From: an uncultured Pseudocitrobacter sp.
Lineage (GTDB): Bacteria > Pseudomonadota > Gammaproteobacteria > Enterobacterales > Enterobacteriaceae
DNA: 64,000 nucleotides
NCBI GenBank assembly: GCA_913778145.1
Contig: CAJYVI010000149.1
Location: 1-64,000, forward strand
Reading direction: 5' to 3'
The stretch's first letter is position 1. Each line of letters begins with the position of its first letter. Shown here one piece after another: positions 1-9,949 of the stretch. Below the pieces are notes generated by a model, which saw only the letters and a list, made by a program, of their open reading frames with translations, had not been told where the DNA came from and searched no databases. A program made the translations under genes and the position numbers.

Positions 1-52
1 GGCGTTCTTCAACGCGCACGTCTCCCTCAGCATAAATTACAACTGATTTCAT
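1..52 (-). CDS. gatD: Galactitol-1-phosphate 5-dehydrogenase, N-terminal fragment
   Basis: Only the first 17 codons lie in the window; the gene continues beyond base 1. The visible peptide starts MKSVV and continues into a typical medium-chain dehydrogenase N-terminus, as in E. coli GatD. A GGAG ribosome site lies 6 bases before the ATG, and the gene follows gatC by 44 bases in the same direction. GatD oxidises galactitol-1-phosphate to tagatose-6-phosphate with NAD in the cytoplasm. The call rests on a short peptide plus the gatZABC context. Confidence 0.8.
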   Translation of the reverse strand, partial: MKSVVIYAEGDVRVEER

Positions 53-74
53 AACGTTCTCCAAAAATACAAAA

Positions 75-91
75 GGGGAGCATCGCTCCCC
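75..91 (-). terminator. Intra-operon hairpin between gatC and gatD
   Basis: GGGGAGC and GCTCCCC form a perfect 7-bp stem with a 3-base loop just after the gatC stop codon. On the transcribed strand it is followed by a T-rich tract (TTTTGTATTTTT). It could partly terminate or protect the upstream message and so lower gatD relative to gatABC; this is inferred from position and shape. Confidence 0.5.
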
Positions 92-96
92 TGAAA

Positions 97-1470
97 TTAA
101 GCTGCGGGTTGCGTTTCGGTAAGCGCAGCGGCTTTTTCTGCGGCCATATGATTCCGCGCCCGACGCCAGGTCAGCAGAACACCAGCCATGTAGATCACGA
201 CAATCACCGCAAAACCAACGACGTTTTGCCAGGTGAAGAGTTGAATCAGCAACCAGGTGATTGGTGAACCACCCTGATCCATAGAGGCCACCATGCCACC
301 CTCTTTCAGCGCACCGGCGTTAGCGGCAAGTTGTGTATGCAAACCGATTGTCTGCGTGGCTATCCATAAGGTGATCCCCATAATGATGACGCCGGAGATC
401 AATGTGCGGAACAGATTGCCCTGATGCACTGCCACGGCCATTGCCACAAAGAAGCCGATTGTCGCCAAATCACCGAAAGGTAGTACCTGGTTACCCGGAA
501 CCACTACTGCTATCAGAATGGTCAGCGGAATAAAGATCAGACTTGCCGATACCACCGATGTATGGCCAAGCAGCAACGCGGGATCGAGACCGATCAGGAA
601 CTCCTGGCCGCCAAACTTCGCTTGCAGACGTTTACGTGCCTGTTTCGCGATAGGTGTTAAACCATCCATAATTGGTTTGATGACTCGTGGCATCAGCAAC
701 ATCACAGCCGCCGTTTTCACCGCCAGTTGCAGCACGGCTTTCAGGTCATAACCGGCCAGTAAACCGATCACAAGCCCCATTACGAAACCTACAGTCACGG
801 GCTCACCAAAGGGGCCAAAACGCTTCTGGACATCATCGGCGCTAAAGTGAATACGATTTAGCCCTGGGATCTTGTCGATGATGGTATCGACCAGAACCGC
901 AATCGGCCCCAGATAAGCAGACGAACCATGAGGAATAGCGATACCTTCCAGACCAAAAAAGTCGCGTGTATCTTTGGCAAACCAGTCACCCAGTTTGTAG
1001 ACGAAGGCGGCATGTACGATGACGCCCAGCATACCGATCCAGTAAGAACCTGTTGCCAGATGCAGCATCGCCCCGGTAAAGGTCATATGCCAGATATTCC
1101 AGATATCGACATTCACCACCCGCGTCATACGCGTTACCAGCATCAGAATATTGACCGCGATAGCAACCGGAATGGCGATCAGCGCGATCTGCGAGGCCCA
1201 GGTCATCGGTGAAGAACCCGGCCAGCCGACATCAACCACATGCAGGTTAATTTCGAACTGTTCTGCCATGGCTTTCGCTGCCGGGCCAATGGAGTCCAGC
1301 ATCAAGCCGATCACCAGCCCAATTCCGACAAAACCAATACCAATATGCAGTCCTGATTTAAAGCAGTCCCCGAGTTTCATCCCCAGCAGTTTTGAGAAGA
1401 TGATGATCACCAACGGCAGCATAACCGTGGGGCCTAAGTCGAGGATATAACGCATTATTTGGCTAAACAT
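97..1470 (-). CDS. gatC: PTS galactitol transporter subunit IIC
   Basis: A 457-residue, very hydrophobic membrane protein of the galactitol PTS IIC family (E. coli GatC is about 451 residues). It forms the channel that takes up galactitol while GatA and GatB pass phosphate to it, releasing galactitol-1-phosphate inside. About ten membrane segments are visible, starting at residues 10-50, and the C-terminus is charged. It lies 6 bases downstream of gatB, as expected for a translationally linked IIABC set. The start used is the first ATG, which gives the family-typical N-terminus MFSQIMRYILDLGP. Confidence 0.95.
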   Translation of the reverse strand: MFSQIMRYILDLGPTVMLPLVIIIFSKLLGMKLGDCFKSGLHIGIGFVGIGLVIGLMLDSIGPAAKAMAEQFEINLHVVDVGWPGSSPMTWASQIALIAIPVAIAVNILMLVTRMTRVVNVDIWNIWHMTFTGAMLHLATGSYWIGMLGVIVHAAFVYKLGDWFAKDTRDFFGLEGIAIPHGSSAYLGPIAVLVDTIIDKIPGLNRIHFSADDVQKRFGPFGEPVTVGFVMGLVIGLLAGYDLKAVLQLAVKTAAVMLLMPRVIKPIMDGLTPIAKQARKRLQAKFGGQEFLIGLDPALLLGHTSVVSASLIFIPLTILIAVVVPGNQVLPFGDLATIGFFVAMAVAVHQGNLFRTLISGVIIMGITLWIATQTIGLHTQLAANAGALKEGGMVASMDQGGSPITWLLIQLFTWQNVVGFAVIVVIYMAGVLLTWRRARNHMAAEKAAALTETQPAA

Positions 1471-1476
1471 GGCGTA

Positions 1477-1761
1477 TTACCCCACCAGAATATGCAGAAT
1501 TTTTTGCTGCAATGCGCCAATACCCACGCCTGAGACAAACGGCATACCGTGAACTACCGGGATATCACCAAAACTCCTGTCTACGCGTGCAGTTGTACAG
1601 ATAAGGTCTGCGCCATCCATATAGGTTTCAATTTCAGTGACCCGACATTGCACCAGATCGAGAGTGATATTGTTTGCTTCACATAGCTCTTTAATCTCTT
1701 CCGCTGCCAGAGTTGAGGTAGCAACAGCACCACCACATGCAACAATTACTTTACGTTTCAT
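1477..1761 (-). CDS. gatB: PTS galactitol transporter subunit IIB
   Basis: A 94-residue cytoplasmic IIB protein of the PTS galactitol/lactose-IIB-like fold. The N-terminus [17 protein letters not shown] carries the phosphorylated cysteine at residue 9, and the length matches E. coli GatB. It accepts phosphate from GatA His62 and passes it to galactitol bound in GatC. It sits between gatA and gatC in a minus-strand operon. Confidence 0.96.
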   Translation of the reverse strand: MKRKVIVACGGAVATSTLAAEEIKELCEANNITLDLVQCRVTEIETYMDGADLICTTARVDRSFGDIPVVHGMPFVSGVGIGALQQKILHILVG

Positions 1762-1790
1762 AGGGTATTCCTTTTATTATCAATTTATTA

Positions 1791-2255
1791 TCAGACCCGG
1801 GCACCGTTCTCAGCCGTAAGGACTTTGTGCTCAAAGCACGACGCCAGTTCGGCATCCGGGGCGCTCAGTAAGGCTTCTATGGTGTCGGGGATTTGTAATG
1901 CCCCGAACAGACGGCGCAGGAGCTGCAGTTGCGCCGTCGGGTTTTCAACAATTAAAGCGATAATGAGCGAGACGGGGATCTCGGCGTCATCATCAGCTTG
2001 TTGAAACATCACCGGCGTGTCCGGTCGAATGAGATAGATAGCGGGCGATTTCGCATGAATCGCTTCGCAGTGGGGGATTGCCACGGCATGGTGTTCCAGT
2101 GCGATTCCGGTCGGAAATGCAGCCTCGCGTTCCAGCAATGCCAGCGGATAACTTTCATAAACCACACCTTGCCTTTGCATCTCTTCTCCAATGTGTTCCA
2201 GAGCCTGCTGGCGCGATGCGAAGTGAATACCGGTGCGGACAAAAAGCTGGCTCAT
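1791..2255 (-). CDS. gatA: PTS galactitol transporter subunit IIA
   Basis: A 154-residue PTS EIIA type-2 (fructose/mannitol family) protein. The motif [11 protein letters not shown] holds the active histidine at residue 62, as in E. coli GatA. It receives phosphate from HPr and gives it to GatB. Its start overlaps the end of gatZ by 4 bases, which indicates coupled translation. The C-terminus is a few residues longer than in E. coli. Confidence 0.95.
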   Translation of the reverse strand: MSQLFVRTGIHFASRQQALEHIGEEMQRQGVVYESYPLALLEREAAFPTGIALEHHAVAIPHCEAIHAKSPAIYLIRPDTPVMFQQADDDAEIPVSLIIALIVENPTAQLQLLRRLFGALQIPDTIEALLSAPDAELASCFEHKVLTAENGARV

Positions 2256-3526
2256 ACAGACTCCTCAGCAATACAGCCAAAGCGGTAGGCACGCAGAACA
2301 TCCTGAATTTTGTCGATAATCAGGTTATGCGGCGTAGCGGTCAGCGCTCCTTCTGCAAGGCGTTCGAACTGCACGGGCATGTACTGACTGAGCAATCCCA
2401 GCGGCAGATCGATGTGGTTTAAATTGGCGATCATTTTCTCTACGCTCTGGCGAATGCGGGGATGCGGCCAGTAGTAGCGGATTCGGTCGGAGAGGCTGAA
2501 ATGAATATCGACCATCGCCTGGCTCCAGGTAGGGCGGTAGTACTTTTTCCAGTAGCCTGGTTCGTTGAGCATTACTTCATCGATAACTTCCATCACGCGG
2601 CTACGTTGTTCTGGCGATACCAGTTCATTTTCCATTTGCGCAAGGGCAAATACGGCTTCACGCAGGGCGAAAGTGAGGGCTGGGCCCACTTTCAGGATGG
2701 CGTAATGATCGCGAACGAGGGCGCGGTAGGCCTGGCGAGTTTGGTAATCGGTGGAGTGTGCTTCATATACCATCGGCGTCTCTTTGATCCATGCGGAGAG
2801 CGCCTGTGCCGCCTGCGGCTGATAATGAATAATCTGGGTATGATCAAATTCAACGCCAGGCTGTACCACAATGGCGATCACGCGCGACAGTGCTTCTTCA
2901 AGCCCTGATTCACGAAACGCGATTTGGTGGGTTTCCAGTGTACGGGCAGCATCGACTTCGCGGGTGACATGAACGCTGCCGATGGTACTGGCTTCACCAC
3001 CGGGAACAGGCACTTCGGTGCCGATGACATAAGTAAGATGACGTTTTTGTTCTTCGGTTGCGGTCTCTTCAGCTGCTTTACAAAGCACAGCGGCACGGCA
3101 TGCTACGACCATCGGATCCAACGGTGTTGGGTCATCTGCGCAGGACATCGACGCGTCCAGGTGAATTTTGCTAAAACCAGCGGCGACATACGCCTTTATT
3201 AACTCAACCGACTTTTCCATTGCCGCCGCTGCCGGTTCGTTCTGCCAGCAGTTAGGCCCCAAATGATCGCCACCAAGAATCAACCGCTCACGTGGAAATC
3301 CCACTTCCTGAGCAATGCCATAAACAAAATCACGAAAATCAGCCGGTTTCATTCCGGTATAACCACCAAACTGATTTACCTGATTGGATGTGGCTTCAAT
3401 CAATACTTTGTTGTCAGTGTTGAGATCGAAAAGCAGAGCTGATTCGATAACCAGGGGATGAGCAGAACAAACTGAACAGATGCCCAGATGTTCTCCTGCT
3501 TTATGACGAGCAATTATTTCTTTCAC
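2252..3526 (-). CDS. gatZ: Tagatose-1,6-bisphosphate aldolase non-catalytic subunit GatZ
   Basis: A GatZ/KbaZ family protein of 424 residues (E. coli GatZ 420). It is needed for full activity and stability of the class II aldolase GatY, which splits tagatose-1,6-bisphosphate into glyceraldehyde-3-phosphate and dihydroxyacetone phosphate. The family signature [12 protein letters not shown] lies near the N-terminus. The frame is open further upstream, but a GTG start at 3526 with GGAG six bases before it reproduces the family N-terminus ([12 protein letters not shown]), so it is chosen over upstream starts. The gene leads gatZABCD and is separated from tagH by a terminator and an operator cluster. 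Confidence 0.93.
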   Translation of the reverse strand: MKEIIARHKAGEHLGICSVCSAHPLVIESALLFDLNTDNKVLIEATSNQVNQFGGYTGMKPADFRDFVYGIAQEVGFPRERLILGGDHLGPNCWQNEPAAAAMEKSVELIKAYVAAGFSKIHLDASMSCADDPTPLDPMVVACRAAVLCKAAEETATEEQKRHLTYVIGTEVPVPGGEASTIGSVHVTREVDAARTLETHQIAFRESGLEEALSRVIAIVVQPGVEFDHTQIIHYQPQAAQALSAWIKETPMVYEAHSTDYQTRQAYRALVRDHYAILKVGPALTFALREAVFALAQMENELVSPEQRSRVMEVIDEVMLNEPGYWKKYYRPTWSQAMVDIHFSLSDRIRYYWPHPRIRQSVEKMIANLNHIDLPLGLLSQYMPVQFERLAEGALTATPHNLIIDKIQDVLRAYRFGCIAEESV

Positions 3527-3540
3527 TTTTATCTCCGAGT

Positions 3541-3660
3541 TCTTTCGTTTTCCTTCTTCGAAAGAATTTATAGGCTTTCGTAATGTTGTTTTGTGATTTT
3601 GATCTGATAAATGAAAGTTGCGAAAGAAAATGTAAGATGACGAAAGGGCGTGTGATGTCT
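3541..3660 (-). promoter_or_regulatory. Operator-rich promoter region of gatZABCD
   Basis: This stretch holds repeated CTTTCG/CGAAAG elements (near 3543, 3558, 3575, 3621 and 3641) and one ATGAAAGT box at 3611-3618. The same ATGAAAGT box occurs twice in the gatY/deoR intergenic region. Repeats of this kind are typical of AgaR/GatR-type DeoR repressor sites. A weak CRP-like match (TGTGA-N6-TCTGA) lies at 3592-3607. That the divergent DeoR protein, or a GatR outside the window, binds here is inference. Confidence 0.6.
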
Positions 3661-3679
3661 GTAATTTCACTTTGTCATG

Positions 3680-3708
3680 AAAAACCGTACCCGCCGGAGC
3701 GGGCACGG
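3680..3708 (-). terminator. Rho-independent terminator after tagH
   Basis: On the minus strand CCGTGCCCGC, a TCCG loop and GCGGGTACGG form a 10-bp GC-rich stem followed by five T. It lies just downstream of the tagH stop codon and separates the gatY-tagKTH unit from gatZABCD. Confidence 0.85.
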
Positions 3709-3723
3709 AGGAACAAACGAAGA

Positions 3724-4530
3724 TTAATTAAACAATCGGGATAGCCAACTGCGCTTTGGCTGCATGACTTCTGGTGGTGGGGTAACGGGAACGGTGATCA
3801 TCTCGCCTGCACCAGAGGCGATAAGCTCCCCAATTTCACGTAGTGCCTGCGGTGCATCTTCGCCCTGCGCCCGGAACAACAAGCGATGGCCCTTTTTCGC
3901 GCCGAGCGACACCACCCGCATCAGGTTTTTCCCGTCCACCGGGCCGGAGGCGTTATCCAGGTTCTCTACCGTAATTTGGCTTTGAAACTGTTTAATAAAT
4001 TTCACCAGTACCGCACTGGGTCTGGCATGTAAACCATGTGGGTTATGGATGACAAACGTTGCCTGCTCACCTTCCTGCAACTCCACTTCTTCTGGCGGAT
4101 TGGTCGTCGATCCAGTCAGTAGCGCTAAAACCTGACTGGGGGATTCGGCTTTGGCCAGTGCTTGCGGAATAGCGTCATCGCTGAGCACGCGAGTCAACTG
4201 GCGCAAAATCTCAAGATGTTCATTTGAGCGCGCGGCAATTCCAGTGACCAGATACGCGGTATTGCCGTCACCCCAGTCAACACCGTGGCGGAAAACAATC
4301 ACCTTTACGCCTGTCTGTATTACCGCATCGCGAGATTCCGGCGTACCGTGTGGGATCGCGATTCCATTTCCCAGATAAGTGGAAATCTGGGCTTCGCGAT
4401 CCAACATACCGCGTAAATAGTCAGGCGTGGTATTGCCAGCCGCAGATAACTTTTCCACCATACGGTGCAGAGCGGTGACTTTATCGAGGCGCTCATCGCT
4501 GATAAAAATATCGTGTTCACAGAGCTGCAT
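3724..4530 (-). CDS. tagH: Fructose-type PTS EIIA-HPr fusion (TagH-like)
   Basis: A 268-residue fusion with an EIIA type-2 domain (residues 1-145, active His61 in GIAIPHGT) and an HPr domain (about 156-245, active His168 in GLHARPS). E. coli FruB (FPr, 376 residues) has the same ends but also a central module, which is absent here. It should take phosphate from enzyme I and pass it to the IIB domain of the neighbouring IIBC protein. The symbol follows the tag (D-tagatose) genes described next to gat at 70.5 min in Klebsiella and Salmonella; the substrate is inferred from context. It overlaps tagT by 14 bases. Confidence 0.85.
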   Translation of the reverse strand: MQLCEHDIFISDERLDKVTALHRMVEKLSAAGNTTPDYLRGMLDREAQISTYLGNGIAIPHGTPESRDAVIQTGVKVIVFRHGVDWGDGNTAYLVTGIAARSNEHLEILRQLTRVLSDDAIPQALAKAESPSQVLALLTGSTTNPPEEVELQEGEQATFVIHNPHGLHARPSAVLVKFIKQFQSQITVENLDNASGPVDGKNLMRVVSLGAKKGHRLLFRAQGEDAPQALREIGELIASGAGEMITVPVTPPPEVMQPKRSWLSRLFN

Positions 4531-5944
4531 TCTGACCTCCAGCCTTGACTACCGAAGTTGTGTTGACCGCATTTTTGCGTACAGCCCACAACCGCCATAG
4601 GCCAAGCATTACTGCGCCACATGCAGAGCCCGCAAGAATACATAACACCCAGGCCAGCGGCTGACTCACCAAAGGTAAAATTAAGAAGCCGCCGTGAGGA
4701 GCCGGAACCTGAATACGCAAGCTGTAGCTCAGTACCGCAGAAATGCTGGAAGCAATCATCATCATGGGGATGACACGTAAAGGATCTTTCGCTGCGAAAG
4801 GAATTGCACCTTCAGTAATGTGTGTACAACCGAGGATATAGTTAACCATGCCTGCGGCACGTTCTTCCTCGCTAAAACCTTTTGGAAAGAAGGTGGTCGC
4901 CAGAGCAATTACCAGCGGTGGAGTAATACATGCGGCAGACACACCAGCCATAAAGTAGAAGTTGCCCTGGCCCAGTAAAAGCGTGCCGGTGACATAAGCG
5001 GCTTTGTTTACCGGGCCGCCAAAGTCAAAGGAGCACATTGCACCCACCACAATACCCAGCAATATTGGATTCGCTTCCTGTAGCGATGCCAGCCAGTTCA
5101 TCATGCCATTATTGATAGCTGCAACAGGTTGCCCAAGCAGCGACATCAACACGCCAATAACCAGCACGCCAATGAGCGGCATAATAAAAATCGATTTCAG
5201 CCCTTCATACTGACGCGGTAAGCCTTCGAGTCGATTCTTTACCCATAACATCAGGTAACCGGCGGCGAATCCGGCAATTATCCCGCCGAGGAATCCTGCG
5301 CCGGTAGCATTTGCCAGTAAGCCGCCGACAAATCCAGCCACCATCCCTGGTCTACCCGAAATAGAGAATGCAATATAAGCGGTAAAGACCGGAACCATGA
5401 TCGAAAAGGCTTGCTGACCGATTTTCATTAGCATAGCGGCGGTTGCATTGTATTCAGCTGAATTAGGATCAGCGGAATAAATCCCCCATAAAAACGACAC
5501 CGCAATTAATATGCCTCCGGCAACCACAAAAGGCAGCATATTTGAAACACCACTCATCAGGTGCTTATAAATTTGTCGCCCCAGTGATTCTTTTTCGATA
5601 ATTTCCGTGCTGGTAGTTGATTCGCCTTTACGTATTGGGGCTTCACCATTAATAACTTTGTTAATTAGCTCCGCAGGATGATGGATTGCTTCTTTTACCG
5701 GCACTTCAATAACCGGTAAACCATTAAAGCGATCAGGTAAGACATCTTTATCTGCCGCAATAATGACTCCGGCAATATCTACCAGATCAGCTGGTTGAAT
5801 AGCATTTTCAACGCCACTGGCACCATTGGTTTCAACTTTTATTTCGACAGATAATTTTTTCGCGGCATTTTTTAAAGCTTCTTCAGCCATAAATGTATGC
5901 GCAATACCGGTAGGGCAGCCGGTCACTGCAATGATCTTTTTCAT
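4517..5944 (-). CDS. tagT: Fructose-family PTS EIIBC, probable D-tagatose transporter
   Basis: A 475-residue membrane protein. Residues 1-100 form a fructose-type IIB domain with phosphocysteine Cys10 in the motif VTGCPTGIAHT. Residues 125-460 form the IIC domain with many hydrophobic helices and the conserved GGPVNKAAY motif. It is shorter than E. coli FruA (563 residues) because the extra N-terminal IIB' domain is missing. It would phosphorylate tagatose at C1 during import, with phosphate from the IIA-HPr fusion encoded just downstream. Tagatose specificity is inferred from the gat/tag context; transport of fructose itself is not excluded. Confidence 0.85.
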   Translation of the reverse strand: MKKIIAVTGCPTGIAHTFMAEEALKNAAKKLSVEIKVETNGASGVENAIQPADLVDIAGVIIAADKDVLPDRFNGLPVIEVPVKEAIHHPAELINKVINGEAPIRKGESTTSTEIIEKESLGRQIYKHLMSGVSNMLPFVVAGGILIAVSFLWGIYSADPNSAEYNATAAMLMKIGQQAFSIMVPVFTAYIAFSISGRPGMVAGFVGGLLANATGAGFLGGIIAGFAAGYLMLWVKNRLEGLPRQYEGLKSIFIMPLIGVLVIGVLMSLLGQPVAAINNGMMNWLASLQEANPILLGIVVGAMCSFDFGGPVNKAAYVTGTLLLGQGNFYFMAGVSAACITPPLVIALATTFFPKGFSEEERAAGMVNYILGCTHITEGAIPFAAKDPLRVIPMMMIASSISAVLSYSLRIQVPAPHGGFLILPLVSQPLAWVLCILAGSACGAVMLGLWRLWAVRKNAVNTTSVVKAGGQNAAL

Positions 5945-5970
5945 AAGCAGACCTTATATTGTAATTTAGC

Positions 5971-6885
5971 CTACAGCTTTCTGACGTGGATTTGCGAAAG
6001 TAAGGTTTCTATTGCCGCAAGTTGGCCTAATCCGGCAGAACTTGCGACATCAGCGCCTGTTGCACTGGCAAGAGATAAGGCATATTCCACTTCTCCTGTA
6101 GATAACCACTGGCTGAGAAAGGCAGCCAGTGCGGCATCGCCTGCACAGGCGGAACTCACCAGATCAACCGTTGGCGCGCTACAAAACCAGTAATCGATCC
6201 CATTGGAGAAATACATTCCTTTAGCACCAAGGGTTAGCAGAACATTTTGTGCACCAAGTGCATGTAAAGTGGTAAGCGTATTTTTCGCATCATTGTCGTC
6301 AGAGACAGTTAAACCGAATATTGCTTTAACCTCTTCATCATTTGGTTTAATTAATAACGGTTTGAACTCCAGTAACTGACGTAATGATGGATGACTAATA
6401 TCTAAAATCACGCCGATATCTTTTTGCTGACAAATATGCATTATTTCTGCGTAAAAGCGGCTTTCAATGCCCTGTGGCAGACTGCCGCTTATCACCAGAT
6501 ATTCTGCATCGGGCAGTTGCGAAATAATTGTGATGATTTGTTGTTTACATTCATCTGGAATATATGAGCCAGGGTTGACCAGTTTATATTCCTGCTGTCC
6601 GTCATGAATGAAAATATTAATCCGCGTTGGTTCTTCTACCCATGCTGGTGTAACTGGCATTTTTCGGGCACGCAGGCTTTCAACAATATAGTGCCCGGTG
6701 AAACCACCAAAAATGCCTAATATATGCGCAGGTATTTGAAAGTGATCCAGGACCAGCGCAACATTTACCCCTTTGCCATTGGGGCAAAACTCGGTGTGGT
6801 GTGTGCGATTGACAATATTTGGCTGTAAAGGATCGCTAAATATATTCATATCGATCGCGCTATTAAGCGTTAGCGTGTAGATCAC
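5971..6885 (-). CDS. tagK: FruK-type sugar-phosphate kinase, probable tagatose-1-phosphate kinase
   Basis: A PfkB-family kinase of 304 residues resembling 1-phosphofructokinase/LacC: N-terminal TLTLNSAIDM, the NGKGVNVA motif near residue 45, and the catalytic SSACAGDAALAAF motif near residue 250. It should convert tagatose-1-phosphate to tagatose-1,6-bisphosphate for the aldolase GatY encoded just upstream. A GTG start at 6885 is chosen because GAGGAA sits 6 bases before it and the upstream in-frame extension overlaps gatY. Note CAGD where most relatives have GAGD. Confidence 0.85.
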   Translation of the reverse strand: MIYTLTLNSAIDMNIFSDPLQPNIVNRTHHTEFCPNGKGVNVALVLDHFQIPAHILGIFGGFTGHYIVESLRARKMPVTPAWVEEPTRINIFIHDGQQEYKLVNPGSYIPDECKQQIITIISQLPDAEYLVISGSLPQGIESRFYAEIMHICQQKDIGVILDISHPSLRQLLEFKPLLIKPNDEEVKAIFGLTVSDDNDAKNTLTTLHALGAQNVLLTLGAKGMYFSNGIDYWFCSAPTVDLVSSACAGDAALAAFLSQWLSTGEVEYALSLASATGADVASSAGLGQLAAIETLLSQIHVRKL

Positions 6886-6895
6886 AGGCGATTCC

Positions 6896-8084
<1,189 letters not shown>

Positions 8085-8918
8085 GTGGCAAAACCATCTA
8101 CCAGCCTGTTGAAAAGGCGTCTGGACATTGCCGAAATCGTCCGTAAAAACGGCGAAATAAAAGTAGACGATTTGGCTGAAATGTTATCGGTTTCAGGGGT
8201 GACGATCCGTAATGATCTCAATTACCTGGAGCAACAAGGCTATCTGAAACGCTCCTTTGGCGGAGCGATTTACACGGCTCAACCCGTCAGAGCGGCGGTA
8301 AGCCATGAAGTGGTGCCGTCGCAGGCGTTAGAGCATAGCGTAGAGCTTGAACTGGCTAAGCAGGTTGCCCGTCTGGTCTGTGACGACGATACCGTGTTTC
8401 TTGGGGCCGGTGAGGTGTTGCGTAAAGCGCTTCCTTTCCTGGGCGATTATCGGGATCTGTGCCTTATCATCAACGATCTTAGCCACGTTGCACCGGCCCG
8501 TGACTATATCGATGGTGAAATTGTGTTGTTAGGCGGTGTTATGGGGCGTAGTGGTCAGGTGCTGGGGGGCGAAATCGCCATCCAATCTTTGCAACAATTT
8601 CAACCGTCATGTTGTCTGGTGATGGTGGACCATATCAGCGAGGATGGCACGCTCAACGTGAAAAGCGAAAGTGCAGCTGCTTTGCTAAGTGAATGCCTGC
8701 GCCTTAGTGGACAGAGTATTGCCGTGGTGGCGCAGCGTCCGGTTCATGATGCGGCGCGCTATCCGGTAGGAAAACTGAATACACTGAGCGCGATTATTAC
8801 GCCGCAGATTGTCGCCGCGGAGTACCACTCACGGTTTCTGGCCGACGGCTTAACCAACAGCTATACCAATAACGAATGTCTGACCTGGATAAACCCGGCC
8901 CTGCATCAGGCAAGATGA
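8085..8918 (+). CDS. DeoR-family transcriptional regulator
   Basis: A 277-residue DeoR-family protein. An N-terminal winged helix (about residues 8-62) carries the family pattern of IAEIVRKNGEIKVDDLAEML followed by VTIRNDLNYLEQQG. The C-terminal sugar-phosphate-sensing domain contains LFLGAGE-like and ILNV-type segments but is divergent in its last third. The GTG start is chosen because AAAGGG lies 6 bases before it. It is divergent from gatY and followed after 10 bases by a PfkB kinase gene. It is the likely local regulator of the tag/gat genes; GatR itself may lie beyond gatD, outside the window. Confidence 0.82.
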   Translation: MAKPSTSLLKRRLDIAEIVRKNGEIKVDDLAEMLSVSGVTIRNDLNYLEQQGYLKRSFGGAIYTAQPVRAAVSHEVVPSQALEHSVELELAKQVARLVCDDDTVFLGAGEVLRKALPFLGDYRDLCLIINDLSHVAPARDYIDGEIVLLGGVMGRSGQVLGGEIAIQSLQQFQPSCCLVMVDHISEDGTLNVKSESAAALLSECLRLSGQSIAVVAQRPVHDAARYPVGKLNTLSAIITPQIVAAEYHSRFLADGLTNSYTNNECLTWINPALHQAR

Positions 8919-8928
8919 AGGACAACGC

Positions 8929-9876
8929 ATGAACGTAACAATCGCAACATTGGGTGAATTGCTCGTTGAATTTCTTGCAAAAAAAGAGAACCAGGGATTT
9001 TCCTCACCGGGGGAATTTTGGGGGCCGTATCCCAGTGGGGCGCCCGCCATATTTGCCGATCAGGTTGCTAAACTTGGTTTTCGTTCATTGTTGTTTAGCT
9101 GTGTTGGCAACGATGCCTTTGGCGTTATGAATATTACCCGTTTGTCGCGCGATGGCGTAAATGTACAGGGAATTTCCGTGCTGCCGAACGCCACAACAGG
9201 CAGTGCTTTTGTCAGCTACCGAAGCCAGGCCCAGCGCGATTTTATTTTCAATATGCCGGACAGTGCCTGCGGTTTGCTCAGTTCCGACCACCTTGATGAA
9301 ACACTGCTCAGGCAATATCGTCACTTTCACATTATGGGATCGTCATTATTCTCCTTTCGTTTGATCGATGCCGTACGCAAGGCGATTAGCATTGTAAAAG
9401 AAAATGGTGGCACAATTTCTTTCGATCCTAATATCCGTAAAGAGATGCTAAAGATCCGCGAAATGTCGCAGGCCTTTGAATATATTCTTGATTACACGGA
9501 TTTCTTCCTGCCAAGCGATGGCGAACTGGATTATTTCGGCCTGAGCAAATCCCGCGATGAAGAGAAAATCGTCGCAAGACTTCACAAGCGCGGAATTGCC
9601 CACGTCATCATTAAACGTGGCGCCCGTGGAGCCAGTTATTATTCAAAAGACGAACAACATCATGTGGCTGGTTATCCGGTGAAGGTGGTTGATCCTACAG
9701 GCGCTGGCGATTGCTTTGGCGCAACCTTTGTCTGCCTGTTTCTTGCGGGATATTCCGTACCAGATGCTTTAGCCCATGCTAATGCCGCAGGATCGCTGGC
9801 TATCTCTGCGCGTGGACCGATGGAAGGCACGTCCACACTGGCACAAATTAAAGAATTAATAAGGCTGCAGAATTAA
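8929..9876 (+). CDS. PfkB-family carbohydrate kinase
   Basis: A 315-residue ribokinase/PfkB-family protein. The PSGAPAIFADQVAKLG segment (near residue 35) matches the sugar-binding N-terminal signature, and DPTGAGDCFGATF (near 255) holds the catalytic aspartate and anion hole. It is more like KdgK/fructokinase-type enzymes than the FruK-type kinase in the tag operon. It is co-transcribed with the DeoR regulator and ends at a terminator. Its substrate is not shown by the sequence. Tagatose-6-phosphate (the galactitol intermediate) or free tagatose are reasonable guesses from context. Confidence 0.85.
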   Translation: MNVTIATLGELLVEFLAKKENQGFSSPGEFWGPYPSGAPAIFADQVAKLGFRSLLFSCVGNDAFGVMNITRLSRDGVNVQGISVLPNATTGSAFVSYRSQAQRDFIFNMPDSACGLLSSDHLDETLLRQYRHFHIMGSSLFSFRLIDAVRKAISIVKENGGTISFDPNIRKEMLKIREMSQAFEYILDYTDFFLPSDGELDYFGLSKSRDEEKIVARLHKRGIAHVIIKRGARGASYYSKDEQHHVAGYPVKVVDPTGAGDCFGATFVCLFLAGYSVPDALAHANAAGSLAISARGPMEGTSTLAQIKELIRLQN

Positions 9877-9923
9877 GCAAGGGGATTAATTCTCTGTAGG
9901 TAGTTTGTCAGTCGCATTATAAG

Positions 9924-9948
9924 ACATGGCCCTAAGGCCATGTTTTAT
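9924..9948 (+). terminator. Terminator after the PfkB kinase; copy 1 of a 20-bp palindromic repeat
   Basis: ACATGGCCCTAAGGCCATGT (9924-9943) forms a stem followed by TTTTAT on the plus strand. It ends the regulator-kinase unit, and an identical copy lies at 10864-10883 on the other side of prlF-yhaV. Confidence 0.8.
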
Positions 9949-9949
9949 A

